Made by a program: the position numbers and the translations under genes
Assembly (NCBI GenBank): GCA_030644725.1
Contig: CP130629.1
Span: 1,652,795 to 1,716,794 of the forward strand
Reading direction: 5' to 3'
From: Candidatus Electrothrix communis
GTDB taxonomy: Bacteria; Desulfobacterota; Desulfobulbia; Desulfobulbales; Desulfobulbaceae
Length of the DNA stretch: 64,000 nt
In this document: in pieces, positions 9,348-18,890 of the stretch
How the letters are laid out: the number at the start of each line of letters is the position of its first letter
How positions within the stretch are numbered: the first letter of the stretch is position 1
The notes under the pieces: model-generated
Seen by the model: the letters and a program-made list of their open reading frames with translations, nothing else
The model's database searches: none
Told to the model about the DNA's origin: nothing

Positions 9348-10157
9348 CTACTGATTCTCTTCTATAAACTGACAAACCTCTGAGCTGAGCCCTAGGGATC
9401 GACCGAACTCGTCAAACCATTCCCGCTCACTCTCTGTATCAATGAGCACTGCCGAGGCAGCAACGGCGTACATGGCCTGTCCCAGTCGAATATCTTCAAC
9501 CCCCTGAGTCAGTTCAGCAATGGTACGGGGGTGATGCAGCTCTTCCAAAAGGAACATTTTTTCTTCCTGGGCAAGATCCACAGCACGCAGGCGATCAAGA
9601 ATTGCCTTTTCTTCTTCGTTATCAAGCATACCGTCCGCATGGGCAGCTCCGACCATGACCTGAATCAGGCGGCGGGCAACGTCCTGCTCGTTAAGCACTG
9701 TTCTCAATGGTTCGACAGAGGCTGTCTGCGGTGAACTCGTCGGTACTGAAGAAAGAGAGCTCATAGCCTGTTCCTGTTGCACCCCGGTTGGCGGAGGCGG
9801 GGGCGGAGGAGCAGAGGCAGGCTGTACTGGCGCTGCCTGTGGGCTATACTGGGTTCCGCCCCCAACAGCTGCCTGGCGCTGCTGGGTCTGTTGACTTGTT
9901 CGGTATATTTCATAGGCCCCTACCCCCAGCCCAATGGCAGTGAGCAACCCTTTACCGGACGTCAAATTACCGGTAAGATTGCCAAGTAAGGAACTTTTTT
10001 TTGAGACATGCTGAGAAGATGTGCTTTGCCGATAGCCTCCATCTCCTCCTTTGTACTTATGCTTTTTTTTATATTTTTTATGCTTCTTTTTAAACTGGTT
10101 CCCGCCGGAACCGGTGACCTCATGCAGCAGTTTCCCCAACAATTTTTCAACGTCCAT
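9348..10157 (-). CDS. DUF533/TerB-like protein
   Basis: About 269 residues from ATG 10157, chosen because it has a strong upstream Shine-Dalgarno sequence (aggaga) and an earlier in-frame start does not. The N-terminal 35 residues are followed by a Lys/Gly-rich basic stretch, a short hydrophobic segment (about 75-90, GLLTAIGLGVGAYEIYR), then a Pro/Gln-rich linker. The C-terminal half (about 155-265) is a helical TerB-like/DUF533 domain with the segment MVGAAHADGMLDNEEEKAIL and conserved acidic residues. YebE-type proteins of this family are peripheral or single-pass inner-membrane proteins of unknown function. It stands apart from its neighbours and its role is unknown. Confidence 0.75.
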   Translation of the reverse strand: MDVEKLLGKLLHEVTGSGGNQFKKKHKKYKKKHKYKGGDGGYRQSTSSQHVSKKSSLLGNLTGNLTSGKGLLTAIGLGVGAYEIYRTSQQTQQRQAAVGGGTQYSPQAAPVQPASAPPPPPPPTGVQQEQAMSSLSSVPTSSPQTASVEPLRTVLNEQDVARRLIQVMVGAAHADGMLDNEEEKAILDRLRAVDLAQEEKMFLLEELHHPRTIAELTQGVEDIRLGQAMYAVAASAVLIDTESEREWFDEFGRSLGLSSEVCQFIEENQ

Positions 10158-10187
10158 AGACTCTCCTGAAAAAAATAAATATCCCAC

Positions 10188-10524
10188 CCCTGCCTATGAT
10201 GAACAAAAACAATCTCCAATACCTTCTTGATAGAATCAGCCTATTGTACCTTTTGCGTCGTTGGAAGCAAGAAGAATTCGACCATTCGCTCAGAGAATCG
10301 CTCAGGTACCAAGGAGTATTACCTCTATATCTTCAATCCGTTGTAAAACCTGAGAGTTGCTAATTCTCATTTTTCCTTTTTCCACCCTTAACTCATGAAA
10401 GTTGACAAGAAAAAATCCCGCCCCAGTGCGAATTATGAAAAAACCAGCTTGCAGGAACCCGTTTTTTTGCTACACTAAAAAATTCGTCGCAAATAAAGGC
10501 GACCATAAAAACATCGGATAAAAA
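10188..10524. other. Divergent intergenic region upstream of dgt
   Basis: This 337-bp space separates the divergent TerB-like gene and dgt. It should carry both promoters, but no clear -10/-35 pair or operator could be assigned. An A-rich run just before 10525 has only a weak ribosome-binding-site match. No small gene is apparent. Confidence 0.4.
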
Positions 10525-11727
10525 ATGAAAAAAGGCAGCTCGTTGTTTACTGGTTTGAGAGACAAACTTGCTGGGGAAGAAAAAAGCCGCTTTTCCCCTC
10601 TTGCCTGCCTCAGCCAAGACAGCATTCGCAGAACAAAGGAGACCCGACAGGGGTACCGACAGCCGTTCGCCAAGGACGCCGACCGCATTCTTCATTCCAA
10701 GGCCTATACCCGCTATATTGACAAAACCCAGGTTTTTTCGCTGATCGATAATGATCACATCACGCATCGCGTGCTGCATGTACAACTGGTCTCCAGAATT
10801 GCCAGAACAGCAGGACGCTTTCTGGGATTAAATGAGGATCTTATTGAGGCGATTGCCTTGGGCCATGACATCGGTCATCCTCCTTTCGGGCATGAAGGGG
10901 AACATATTTTGGACCGACTCTGCCGATCTCATGAATTACCGGGCTTTCGCCATAATATCCAGTCCGTTCAATTCCTGGACAGGATTGAAAAAAAAGGCGC
11001 AGGCTGGAACCTGACCCTTCAGGTTCTGGACGGAATCCTCTGTCATGACGGGGAAGCAAATATCACCCGACTCGTGCCGGAACGGCAGCGTGAGCCAACC
11101 TTTTCCTGTTTTGAACATCATGTGGATGAGGCCATGCATAAAAGCCTGATACCCATGACCCTTGAAGGCTGCCTGGTGCGATTGGCTGATACTATTGCCT
11201 ATATAGGCCGTGATATTGAAGATGCCATAGAACTGAACCTGATTACACGACAGGATATCCCTGCTGCCTGCGGTGAAATCCTAGGTAGAAGCAACGGTAC
11301 CATTGTCCATACCTTGGTGACTGATCTCATTGCCAACAGCGCACATCTTCGCCAAAGTAATTTTGATAACGACCCCTCTTCTGATTTTATTGGATTCAGT
11401 GAAAAAATTGGGGCAACCCTCCTTGAGCTGAAAAAATTCAACTATGAGCGAATCTATCGGAATCCACTCTTTAAACCGGATTTCAAACGCATTCACTCCT
11501 GTTATGAAAAACTTTTTTCATTCTACCTGGACCAGCTCGCCAGGAAACTTTCGCCGAAAAAATCAGACCAGTTTTTTTGGCATTCCATGTCAGAGACCTA
11601 TCTGAACAACCATGCACCGGCAGCTCTAGTGAGAGATTATTTAGCCGGGATGACAGATAAATTTTTTCTACACCAGGCTGAACGGCTTGGATGCGATGTA
11701 CCGGAGCGGAAATGTATAGTAAATTAA
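10525..11727 (+). CDS. dgt: Deoxyguanosinetriphosphate triphosphohydrolase
   Basis: HD-superfamily dNTPase of 400 residues that hydrolyses dGTP (or other dNTPs) to the nucleoside and tripolyphosphate in the cytoplasm. Metal-binding motifs are visible: HRVLHVQLVSRIARTAG near residue 77, then ALGHDIGHPPFGHEGE near residue 113 (the HD pair), CHDGEAN near 175 and RLADTIAYIGRDIEDA near 225. The opening RRTKETRQGYRQPFAKDADRI stretch is typical of dGTPase type 2. It overlaps the ClC gene by 16 bp, so the two are probably co-transcribed. Preference for dGTP over other dNTPs cannot be inferred. Confidence 0.9.
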   Translation: MKKGSSLFTGLRDKLAGEEKSRFSPLACLSQDSIRRTKETRQGYRQPFAKDADRILHSKAYTRYIDKTQVFSLIDNDHITHRVLHVQLVSRIARTAGRFLGLNEDLIEAIALGHDIGHPPFGHEGEHILDRLCRSHELPGFRHNIQSVQFLDRIEKKGAGWNLTLQVLDGILCHDGEANITRLVPERQREPTFSCFEHHVDEAMHKSLIPMTLEGCLVRLADTIAYIGRDIEDAIELNLITRQDIPAACGEILGRSNGTIVHTLVTDLIANSAHLRQSNFDNDPSSDFIGFSEKIGATLLELKKFNYERIYRNPLFKPDFKRIHSCYEKLFSFYLDQLARKLSPKKSDQFFWHSMSETYLNNHAPAALVRDYLAGMTDKFFLHQAERLGCDVPERKCIVN

Positions 11728-13493
11728 AAGGCTTTATACCAGGTGAAAATACAGCTGTCATTATTACCGCTGCTGTTATCGGTCTCTTGGCCGGTTGTGT
11801 GATTATTGTTTTTCACGAGGCGGTAGAACTGGTTCATACATATATTTTTGTGCAGGGCTCAGAGCTCCTGCGCATTGACGAAGGAGGCTGGCGTAGACTG
11901 CTCCTTCCTCTGATCCCTATGGCCGGTATGATTTTGCTTATTCCTCTTGCCTGGATGTGGCCGGGAAAGGTTAACGGGTACGGCTTTACTAAATTTCTCC
12001 GCCGGGTTAACCTGGAGAACGGAGTCATTAATGCCCGCAATATTTTCATTAAAATAGCTGCAACAGCCATCACCATCGGTTCTGGAAACTCAGCCGGTGT
12101 GGAAGGACCGACCGCACAGATCGGCGGGGCGCTTGGGTCCCAGTTTGGACAGAGACTCAGGGTCTCTGGAGCTCGAATGAAGGTCTATATCGCTGCCGGT
12201 AGTGCCGGTGCTATTGCAGGCATCTTTAACGCTCCCTTAGCTGGTATTTTTTTTGCCGCAGAAATCATCCTGCTCGGCACCTATAAGATCTCTTCTTTTT
12301 CCGCCCTGGTGGTTGCCTCAGCCATGTCCACAGTGGTTTCCCGTGCCTATTACGGCAAGATACCCGCCTTCCCCATCCCGGACTATCATATGGTCAACCC
12401 GCTGGTAGAGATCCCTCTGTACGCGGTCATGGCCGTACTGATCGGCCTGCTTGCTGTCGTGCATATCCGTTTTTTTTATTTTGTCCGGGACTGGTTCCGC
12501 GAACTCTCTCTTCCAGAGCACGCTAAACCCATTATCGGCGCCTTTCTGGTGGGTAGTATCGGCATAGTTTTCCCCCAGGTTATGGGAGACGGCTATGAAT
12601 ACATTGAACAAGTCCTGGCCGGTGACGGGATCGTCTGGGTCATGCTGGCTCTGATCGCTTTAAAATCAGTGGCCACAGCCATAACCCTCGGATCCGGCGG
12701 AGCTGGCGGTGTGTTCGCCCCGGCCCTCTTTATCGGCGCGGTGATCGGCGGAGCCTTCGGTGGTGTTGTCCATGCATTCCTGCCCAATCTGACCGCCACA
12801 CCAGGGGCTTATGCCACTATTGGCATCGGAGCTTTCCTGGCCGCCTCAACCCATGCCCCCATGACAGCTATCTTCCTGCTCGTCGAAATGACAGGAAATT
12901 ATATGATTATCGTCCCGGTTATGCTGACTGCCATTGTAGGCACGGTGACAGCCAATAAATTCTACAGTGACTCTATAGACACTGTGGATTTCACCCGCGA
13001 AGGGATCAATATCCATGAAGGGCGAGAGGTGGCTATCCTCAGATCCATTCGAGTAGGCAAGGCGATCAGTGAGGATGTTGATTTTATCAGCGAAACTGCT
13101 AATATTAACAATCTTTTGGATCTCTTTGCCATTGCCAAGGACTCTCTCTACTTTCCCGTGGTCGATCATGAAGGCAAGATGGTCGGTGTCGTATCCATGC
13201 AAGATGTGAAAACAATTCTCCATGATGAAGCAAAACGCTGCTGCCATCTGGTCGGTGCTATTTGTAGCCGCGATGTGATCACCCTAACACCGGATCACAA
13301 TCTATTTGAAGCGATGCAGCTTTTTGATGTCAAAGGCATTGAGGAAATCCCGGTAGTGGAAAGTATGGAGGAACAATGGGTTGTTGGAAAGCTCAAGCGA
13401 AGAGACGTGATTTCTGTGTACAATCATGAAGTACTGAAACGAGGAATCAGCGAAAAGGCTGAGGATATCCGCCTGCTCTGTTCATCATCATAA
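11712..13493 (+). CDS. ClC-family chloride channel/antiporter with CBS pair
   Basis: Integral membrane protein of about 593 residues. ATG 11712 (MYSKLKG) is preferred because ggagcgga lies just upstream; a start at 11691 lies deeper inside dgt. The ClC signatures are present: GSGNSAGVEGPTAQIGG (including the gating glutamate in GxEGP), AGIFNAPLAGIFFAAE, and SGGAGGVFAPALFIGAV. Two CBS domains follow (about residues 455-585), with VVDHEGKMVGVVSMQD and EEIPVVESMEE, which usually bind adenine nucleotides and regulate transport. It moves chloride or other anions across the inner membrane. Channel versus H+/anion exchange is not resolved. The 3' end is followed by a hairpin at 13499. Confidence 0.92.
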   Translation: MYSKLKGFIPGENTAVIITAAVIGLLAGCVIIVFHEAVELVHTYIFVQGSELLRIDEGGWRRLLLPLIPMAGMILLIPLAWMWPGKVNGYGFTKFLRRVNLENGVINARNIFIKIAATAITIGSGNSAGVEGPTAQIGGALGSQFGQRLRVSGARMKVYIAAGSAGAIAGIFNAPLAGIFFAAEIILLGTYKISSFSALVVASAMSTVVSRAYYGKIPAFPIPDYHMVNPLVEIPLYAVMAVLIGLLAVVHIRFFYFVRDWFRELSLPEHAKPIIGAFLVGSIGIVFPQVMGDGYEYIEQVLAGDGIVWVMLALIALKSVATAITLGSGGAGGVFAPALFIGAVIGGAFGGVVHAFLPNLTATPGAYATIGIGAFLAASTHAPMTAIFLLVEMTGNYMIIVPVMLTAIVGTVTANKFYSDSIDTVDFTREGINIHEGREVAILRSIRVGKAISEDVDFISETANINNLLDLFAIAKDSLYFPVVDHEGKMVGVVSMQDVKTILHDEAKRCCHLVGAICSRDVITLTPDHNLFEAMQLFDVKGIEEIPVVESMEEQWVVGKLKRRDVISVYNHEVLKRGISEKAEDIRLLCSSS

Positions 13494-13498
13494 ACAAA

Positions 13499-13526
13499 AA
13501 AGCCACCCCCCATAGGAGGTGGCTTT
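13499..13526. terminator. Hairpin after the ClC gene
   Basis: Nine-bp stem aaagccacc (13499-13507) pairs with ggtggcttt (13518-13526) just after the ClC stop codon. The following bases are not a strong T-run on the plus strand, so termination may be weak. Confidence 0.6.
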
Positions 13527-13607
13527 CGACGACAAAATATAATCCAGAGAGAATGTACTCCCCTGCCCCCCAAAAAAAGAAGGGGGGAGGGATACCAGAG
13601 CTTCGCT

Positions 13608-13985
13608 ATGAAAATCACCCTTTTTTCCTTTGGCTTTAAACACGGATATCCTGAAGCCAACATCGTCTGGGATGTCCGTTTTCTTCCTAACCCGTATTGG
13701 GTGGAGGACCTGCGGGAACATACCGGCCTAGAAGAGCAGGTTTCTGCCTATGCCCTGGACAATGCAACAGGTCGGGAGTTTATTGAACAGCTTGCCTCGC
13801 TGGTTTCCTTTACTGTGCGTAAACATAAGGCAGGGAGACAGGAGGAACTTCGTTGTGCCATAGGCTGCACCGGCGGTCGCCACCGTTCTGTTGCCGTGAC
13901 CGAATTCCTGCGCGGCCTCCTGTCTGAATGTCTTGACAGCAAGGACGAGCTGATTGTGTACCATAGGGATATTGAGAAAAGGTAG
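13608..13985 (+). CDS. Stand-alone RapZ C-terminal domain protein
   Basis: Small 125-residue protein carrying only the RapZ (YvcJ) C-terminal domain. The hallmark is RCAIGCTGGRHRSVAVTEFL near residues 83-102, preceded by VWDVRFLPNPYWVEDLRE (the FDVRFLPNP-type motif). Full RapZ proteins are about 285 residues and have an N-terminal P-loop kinase-like domain, which is absent here with no upstream remnant. In E. coli the C-terminal domain binds the small RNAs GlmY/GlmZ and a glucosamine-6-phosphate signal. Whether the stand-alone form here senses a metabolite or binds RNA is unknown. The stop codon lies inside a 30-bp palindromic repeat. Confidence 0.8.
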   Translation: MKITLFSFGFKHGYPEANIVWDVRFLPNPYWVEDLREHTGLEEQVSAYALDNATGREFIEQLASLVSFTVRKHKAGRQEELRCAIGCTGGRHRSVAVTEFLRGLLSECLDSKDELIVYHRDIEKR

Positions 13986-14010
13986 GGGCACGGCGTGCCG
14001 TGCCCCTACC
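13981..14010. repeat. GTAGGGGCACGGC palindrome, copy 1
   Basis: Fourteen-bp perfect inverted arms around a two-base centre, starting ggtaggggcacggc. The same core occurs at 32480 and 51179, and longer relatives at 48274 and 61570. It overlaps the stop codon of the RapZ-C gene and could act as a transcript-end hairpin. Confidence 0.85.
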
Positions 14011-14045
14011 AAAACATAACATGTCTAACCAAGGAGGAACACATC

Positions 14046-14393
14046 ATGAAAGAATTGCTCAAAAATATGTTGTACACCGGCGTTGGAGCCGCTTTTCTCA
14101 CCCGTGACAAACTTGATGAGATACGCAAGGAATTGGTAGATCGTGGCAACCTAACCAGGGAAGAAGGCAAAGATTTTGTAGAAGACCTGCTCAAAAAATC
14201 AGACAGTGCCCGGGATCAGTTGGAACTCTGGCTCAGTCGTCAAGTGGAAGATCGCATCAAAGGGCTCAACCTTGCAACGACTGACGAGGTCGAGGAATTA
14301 CGTCGTAAGATTGAAGAATTGCAGGTTGCTCTAAACAGCAGGGAACAACCGAAAGCGAACAACGGAGACGCTGAAGATACTGAAGATGCGTAA
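14046..14393 (+). CDS. Phasin-like coiled-coil protein
   Basis: Small 115-residue helical protein. ATG 14046 is fixed by the strong aaggagg upstream; an earlier in-frame start at 13995 lies in the palindrome. The sequence from about residue 10 (GAAFLTRDKLDEIRKELVDR) and the central KDFVEDLLKKSD segment match the phasin/PhaF-like 'phasin superfamily' proteins annotated in many Desulfobacterota, followed by a heptad-rich coiled coil and an acidic tail. It ends six bases before the AarF/UbiB-like kinase, so the two are very probably translated from one transcript. No polyhydroxyalkanoate synthase is visible in the window, so a granule role is not supported. Function is unknown. Confidence 0.75.
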   Translation: MKELLKNMLYTGVGAAFLTRDKLDEIRKELVDRGNLTREEGKDFVEDLLKKSDSARDQLELWLSRQVEDRIKGLNLATTDEVEELRRKIEELQVALNSREQPKANNGDAEDTEDA

Positions 14394-14399
14394 ACTGTA

Positions 14400-16145
14400 A
14401 TGGTCAGCATCAGGCGACTCGGTGCCATTAACCGCACCTACCGACACCTTACCCGATACCGGCAAATCCTACGGATCCTGTTTAAATACGGTTTTCATGA
14501 TCTGGTCGATTATTTACATCTCGATCATTACCTAGAAACCGGTCTGCAGATGATCAGCCGCAAACCCCGTGAGCAGATATTCCGCTATTCCCGGCCGGAA
14601 CGTCTGCGCATGGGATTGGAAGAATTGGGCCCTACCTTTATCAAACTTGGCCAGTTACTCTCAACCCGTCCTGATTTCGCACCACCTGATTATCTTGATG
14701 AATTAAGGAAACTTCAGGATAATGTGCCCCCCTTTTCCTATCAGGAAGTACAACAGATTTTCCAGGAAGATCAAGGGAAGGATCCCACGGAAATCTTCAC
14801 CGATTTTTCTACCACTCCTTTAGCTGCCGCCTCTATCGGACAGGTTCACCTTGCCCGCATTCCTTCGGATTCTCTCAAGAGCACAACGCTTTCCCGGAAA
14901 AACAAAGAAGCTTCGAAGCGCGATGTGGTGGTTAAGGTTCAGCGACCGGGCCTGGAAAATATCATTGCGGTCGACCTGGAAATTCTGGCTCAGATCGCCA
15001 CGCTGATGGAAGATCATTTTGAGGAGGTTCAGGGGCATCAGCCCACGGCTATTGTGGAGGAATTCGCCCTCAGTCTTTCCAGAGAGATTGACTTCACAAT
15101 CGAGCTTGCCAATATCCATCATTTCTCCAGCTTGTTATCTGACAATCCAACCATATATGTACCTGAAGTCTTCCCGGAGCTGTCTACGGAACGAATTCTG
15201 GTTATGGAGCGGGTAAACGGCATCAAGGCCTCTCATGTTTCTGAACTGAAAAAGCAGGGATACGATCTGGGCCTGATTGCCGAACGAGGTGCTAATCTCG
15301 TGATGGAACAAATTTTTGTTCATGGCTTTTTCCACGCTGATCCACACCCAGGGAACCTTTTTGTTTTACCGGAAAATAAAATCTGCTTCATTGATTTTGG
15401 CCAGATGGGCAGACTGCTTTTAAAGGACAGGGAAAATTTCACCGACTTTCTCATCAGTATTACCTCAGGCAATGAAAGCGAAGCAGTCAACGGCATCCTC
15501 AAAATGACTGTGCATAAAGGAGAGGCGGATCGCGACAGGCTGGCCTTGGATATTAGTGAGCTCGTGGGCCGTTACATGCATCTGCCCATCGGAGAGTTGG
15601 AGGTGGAAAAAATACACTTTGAACTGCTGAAGCTCCTGAGCAAACACAAGCTTTTTTTAAAACCAAATCTCTACCTGATGTTTAAGGCCTTGGCAACCGT
15701 GGAGGGGGTCGGAACGATGCTTGCCCCGGAGATTGAGCTTCTGGCTTTAGCCAAGCCTTTTATGAAAAAAATCAAACTGGACAGGGTGCATCCTCGCCGC
15801 TTGGTTGATGATCTTTCCACAACCGGTTACCAGTACCTCAGCCTGATCCGTGATCTTCCCGGTGAAACCCGCACTATCCTTACCCAGCTTCGCCAGGGAA
15901 AAATAAAAATGGAGTTCAAACATAGGGGGCTGCTCCCGCTGGAACGGGCTCTTTACCGGATTTCCAATCGGATTGCCTTTGCCATTGTTCTTGCCGCCCA
16001 GATTGTCGGATCCTCCCTAATTGTCCTTTCCGGCATCAAACCGCGTTGGCACGGCATTCCTGTTATAGGCCTGGCTGGCTTTCTTCTTGCCGGAATAATG
16101 GGTTTCTGGCTGCTCATTTCTATTCTTCGGCGCGGTAAGCTATGA
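14400..16145 (+). CDS. ABC1/AarF/UbiB-family atypical kinase
   Basis: Membrane-associated protein-kinase-like ATPase of 581 residues. Visible family motifs are the KxGQ segment FIKLGQLLSTRPD (near residue 80), the Ala-rich nucleotide loop AAASIGQVHLA (about 141), VVKVQRPG (about 178), the catalytic HADPHPGN (about 313) and the metal-binding IDFGQMG (about 331). Two hydrophobic segments end the protein (about 520-578). E. coli UbiB and yeast Coq8 support ubiquinone biosynthesis, probably as ATPases acting on lipid intermediates. In anaerobes lacking ubiquinone the substrate is unclear. It is co-transcribed with the phasin-like gene and has no obvious Shine-Dalgarno sequence, which suggests translational coupling. 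Confidence 0.9.
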   Translation: MVSIRRLGAINRTYRHLTRYRQILRILFKYGFHDLVDYLHLDHYLETGLQMISRKPREQIFRYSRPERLRMGLEELGPTFIKLGQLLSTRPDFAPPDYLDELRKLQDNVPPFSYQEVQQIFQEDQGKDPTEIFTDFSTTPLAAASIGQVHLARIPSDSLKSTTLSRKNKEASKRDVVVKVQRPGLENIIAVDLEILAQIATLMEDHFEEVQGHQPTAIVEEFALSLSREIDFTIELANIHHFSSLLSDNPTIYVPEVFPELSTERILVMERVNGIKASHVSELKKQGYDLGLIAERGANLVMEQIFVHGFFHADPHPGNLFVLPENKICFIDFGQMGRLLLKDRENFTDFLISITSGNESEAVNGILKMTVHKGEADRDRLALDISELVGRYMHLPIGELEVEKIHFELLKLLSKHKLFLKPNLYLMFKALATVEGVGTMLAPEIELLALAKPFMKKIKLDRVHPRRLVDDLSTTGYQYLSLIRDLPGETRTILTQLRQGKIKMEFKHRGLLPLERALYRISNRIAFAIVLAAQIVGSSLIVLSGIKPRWHGIPVIGLAGFLLAGIMGFWLLISILRRGKL

Positions 16146-16224
16146 CACAGGGCGGCTCCAGATGACAGGTGCCGCAACTGCTTATTCATTTTATTTAAAT
16201 TGAGTGCAACTTACAGAGCCCCCT

Positions 16225-18849
16225 ATGCATGAACCTATAGACAGGCACCACAAACGGTCGCTCCAACCGGGGTACGGGTTAGTCCTTACCTCACTGTTCT
16301 TCTCTGCCGCCCTGCCCTCTCTCTTCGCGATTGCGCTCAAAAAATATTTTCCGACATGGCATTGGGCTAATGAGCCTCTTCATTCCCTCTTCGAATCAAT
16401 CGGCTCCTTTGCCGCTATCACGCTGGCGCTGTTTATACTGATCATGCGACGCAACCGACAGCTCCGCCCGAACTATCTTTGGCTTGCCTGTACCTTAATG
16501 GGGATGGGCGTACTTGATCTGTTTCATGCCAGTATGTCGCCGGGAAATGTCTTTACCTGGCTCCACTGCCTAGCAATCCTCATCGGCGGTTTAACTGTCG
16601 CTTTGGTAGTGTTCCCGGAAGACTTGGCCGTCTTTCCCGGATTGCAATGCTTACCCTGTGTTACAGGTGTATGCAGTGCTCTTTTAGGTGCTGGCTCCAT
16701 TTTTTTCCCGGAATTTCTTCCGATAATGGAAGAACAGGAAAAATTTTCATTCCTTGCCGACAGTATGAATACGGTGGGCGGAATCGGCTTTCTTCTTGCC
16801 TGTTTTCATTTTTGTTTTCAGGATGTTGACGAAAAAATTCGCAACGAAAAAATTCTCTTGGCAAATTTCAGCCTTCTCTTTGCTACATCCGCACTTCTTT
16901 TTGATTTTTCGACGATATGGGGGACGACATGGTGGCTTATGCACGTTGTTCGGCTGCTCGCCTATTTAGTGCTTCTTCAATTTTTCTTAAAGATCTACAG
17001 CCGGGATATAGGGAATATCCGCCAAAGCCAATTTGCATTAAAACAACGCACTCGAGAACTGGAACGTGCCCAAAGGTACCTGAATGACATTATCGAATAC
17101 TCTCCAACAGCTATCACACTTAAGGATATCACAGGAAAATTTATTATCGTCAATCGGAAGTTCAGCGATCTCTTTGCTTGTCCACAGGAGAAACTCATCG
17201 GCAAAACAGCAGCAGATCTTTTTCCAGCCAATGCTGCACAACATCAGCAAACCGAAGACGAAAAGGTCATTCAGCTGGGTAAAGCAACAGAGATTGAGGA
17301 AAAACATTGTCATATCACAGATGAAAAATCCTGCTATCTTGAGAAAGAAATAAAGACCTTTATTGTAGATCGTTTTCCGCTGAAAGACGCAGACAATGCA
17401 ATTTACGGGGTTGGAACCGTTATGACCGATATCTCGGAGCGCAAACGAATTGAAACAGAAAGAAAAAAACTTTTAGCCGAGAATACCGAGCGTATTAAAA
17501 ATCTCAACTGCCTGTACGGTCTTTCCCGCCTTGCTGAATATTCTGATTCCGCATTAACCGATATCTTAAAAGAGATGGTGGAACTGATTGCCGCCTCATG
17601 GCAATATGCAAGCCATGCAGGTGTACGAATAATTATTGACGACTATGAAATCGCGAGCGATAATTTTGAAGAAACACAATGGATACAGGAAACTCCTGTT
17701 ATTATCAATGAAGAAACACGGGGCAGGGTCCAGGTTTGTTACAACCGGCTGTTCCCTGATGTCTATGAAGGCCCGTTTCTAAAAGAAGAGCGGCATCTGA
17801 TTAATGAGATAGCTGTCCGACTCGCTCATATCATACAGCGAAAAAACGCCGACATTGAATTACGTAAGTCAGTTGAGTTCAACAACAAAATTATTGAAGA
17901 ATTCCCCGTCGGCTTATCTGTCTACCACCAAGACGGAAAATGCATCGCAACCAACAGCTGCATGACAAAAATTACAGGATTGTCCCATAAACAACCGCTC
18001 TGCTCGAATTATAATACAATTGATTTTTGGCAGAATACCGGTCTCTGTGCAGCAGCAAAACAGAGTATTGCACTGCATACCAACATACGCCATAATTTTG
18101 AAATCGAGGACACCTCCGGAAAACGGACATTTTTTAAAGGCATATTCGTTCCCTTTACTCTGGGTAATGAACAACGTTTATTACTTATGCTGGATGATAT
18201 CACCGAACGAACAGAGGCGGAAAAGGAACTCAAGTCGACCTTGACGGAAAGAGAATCTCTGCTCAAAGAAATTCACCACCGCGTCAAGAATAATATGCAG
18301 ATCGTTGCCAGCCTTATGTTTTTGCAGGCCCAAAATATCAAGAGTCAGGAGGCATTAGATATCCTGCAGGAAAGTCAGGAGCGGGTAAAGAGCATGAGTC
18401 TGGTCCATGAACTGCTGTATCAGTCCGGCAACCTGTCCAAGGTGCCTTTTAAGGAATATGTTGAAACTCTTGTTGACTCGCTACGTCAATCCTATGACGC
18501 TCATAATGTCCTGTTTCAGGTTGAGGCGGAATCTATTGATCTTCCCGTGGATACCGCCGTGCCATGCGGTTTGATCGTGAACGAGCTTGTTACCAACAGC
18601 TTTAAGCACGCTTTTAAAGCGGAGAGCAATCGCCAGCCAGGCAGGCTGGATATCCTTTTTATCAAGGACAAAGACATCTGCATGCTTTCTGTCAGCGATA
18701 ACGGCCCAGGATTTCCGGCAGATTATGATTGGAGTTCATCCGGCACATTGGGGCTGAATCTTATTCGCACTCTGTCGACCCAGCTGGATGCGGAATTAGA
18801 ATTTAAGAACCGGGACGGCCTGACCTGTCAATTGCGCTTTCCCGCCTGA
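16225..18849 (+). CDS. Membrane sensor histidine kinase (MASE-like, PAS, HisKA_2)
   Basis: Sensor kinase of about 874 residues. A GTG at 16204 would add seven residues, but the ATG at 16225 is preferred. The N-terminal 270 residues carry about seven hydrophobic segments with a GVLDLFHA motif like MASE3 sensor regions. A PAS domain follows (about 295-415, ending in TDISERKRIE), then a GAF-like region, a second PAS, and a HisKA_2 domain with the phospho-acceptor in [20 protein letters not shown]. The ATPase part has VNELVTNSFKHAF and SDNGPGFPADYDW. It autophosphorylates and probably hands phosphate to the REC-bearing protein at 22557. Its C-terminal half is closely similar to that of the kinase at 19952, indicating duplication. 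The signal is unknown. Confidence 0.88.
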   Translation: MHEPIDRHHKRSLQPGYGLVLTSLFFSAALPSLFAIALKKYFPTWHWANEPLHSLFESIGSFAAITLALFILIMRRNRQLRPNYLWLACTLMGMGVLDLFHASMSPGNVFTWLHCLAILIGGLTVALVVFPEDLAVFPGLQCLPCVTGVCSALLGAGSIFFPEFLPIMEEQEKFSFLADSMNTVGGIGFLLACFHFCFQDVDEKIRNEKILLANFSLLFATSALLFDFSTIWGTTWWLMHVVRLLAYLVLLQFFLKIYSRDIGNIRQSQFALKQRTRELERAQRYLNDIIEYSPTAITLKDITGKFIIVNRKFSDLFACPQEKLIGKTAADLFPANAAQHQQTEDEKVIQLGKATEIEEKHCHITDEKSCYLEKEIKTFIVDRFPLKDADNAIYGVGTVMTDISERKRIETERKKLLAENTERIKNLNCLYGLSRLAEYSDSALTDILKEMVELIAASWQYASHAGVRIIIDDYEIASDNFEETQWIQETPVIINEETRGRVQVCYNRLFPDVYEGPFLKEERHLINEIAVRLAHIIQRKNADIELRKSVEFNNKIIEEFPVGLSVYHQDGKCIATNSCMTKITGLSHKQPLCSNYNTIDFWQNTGLCAAAKQSIALHTNIRHNFEIEDTSGKRTFFKGIFVPFTLGNEQRLLLMLDDITERTEAEKELKSTLTERESLLKEIHHRVKNNMQIVASLMFLQAQNIKSQEALDILQESQERVKSMSLVHELLYQSGNLSKVPFKEYVETLVDSLRQSYDAHNVLFQVEAESIDLPVDTAVPCGLIVNELVTNSFKHAFKAESNRQPGRLDILFIKDKDICMLSVSDNGPGFPADYDWSSSGTLGLNLIRTLSTQLDAELEFKNRDGLTCQLRFPA

Positions 18850-18890
18850 TGAGGAAGCCGTAAACAGCAATAAACACCGAAGGAAACGTC

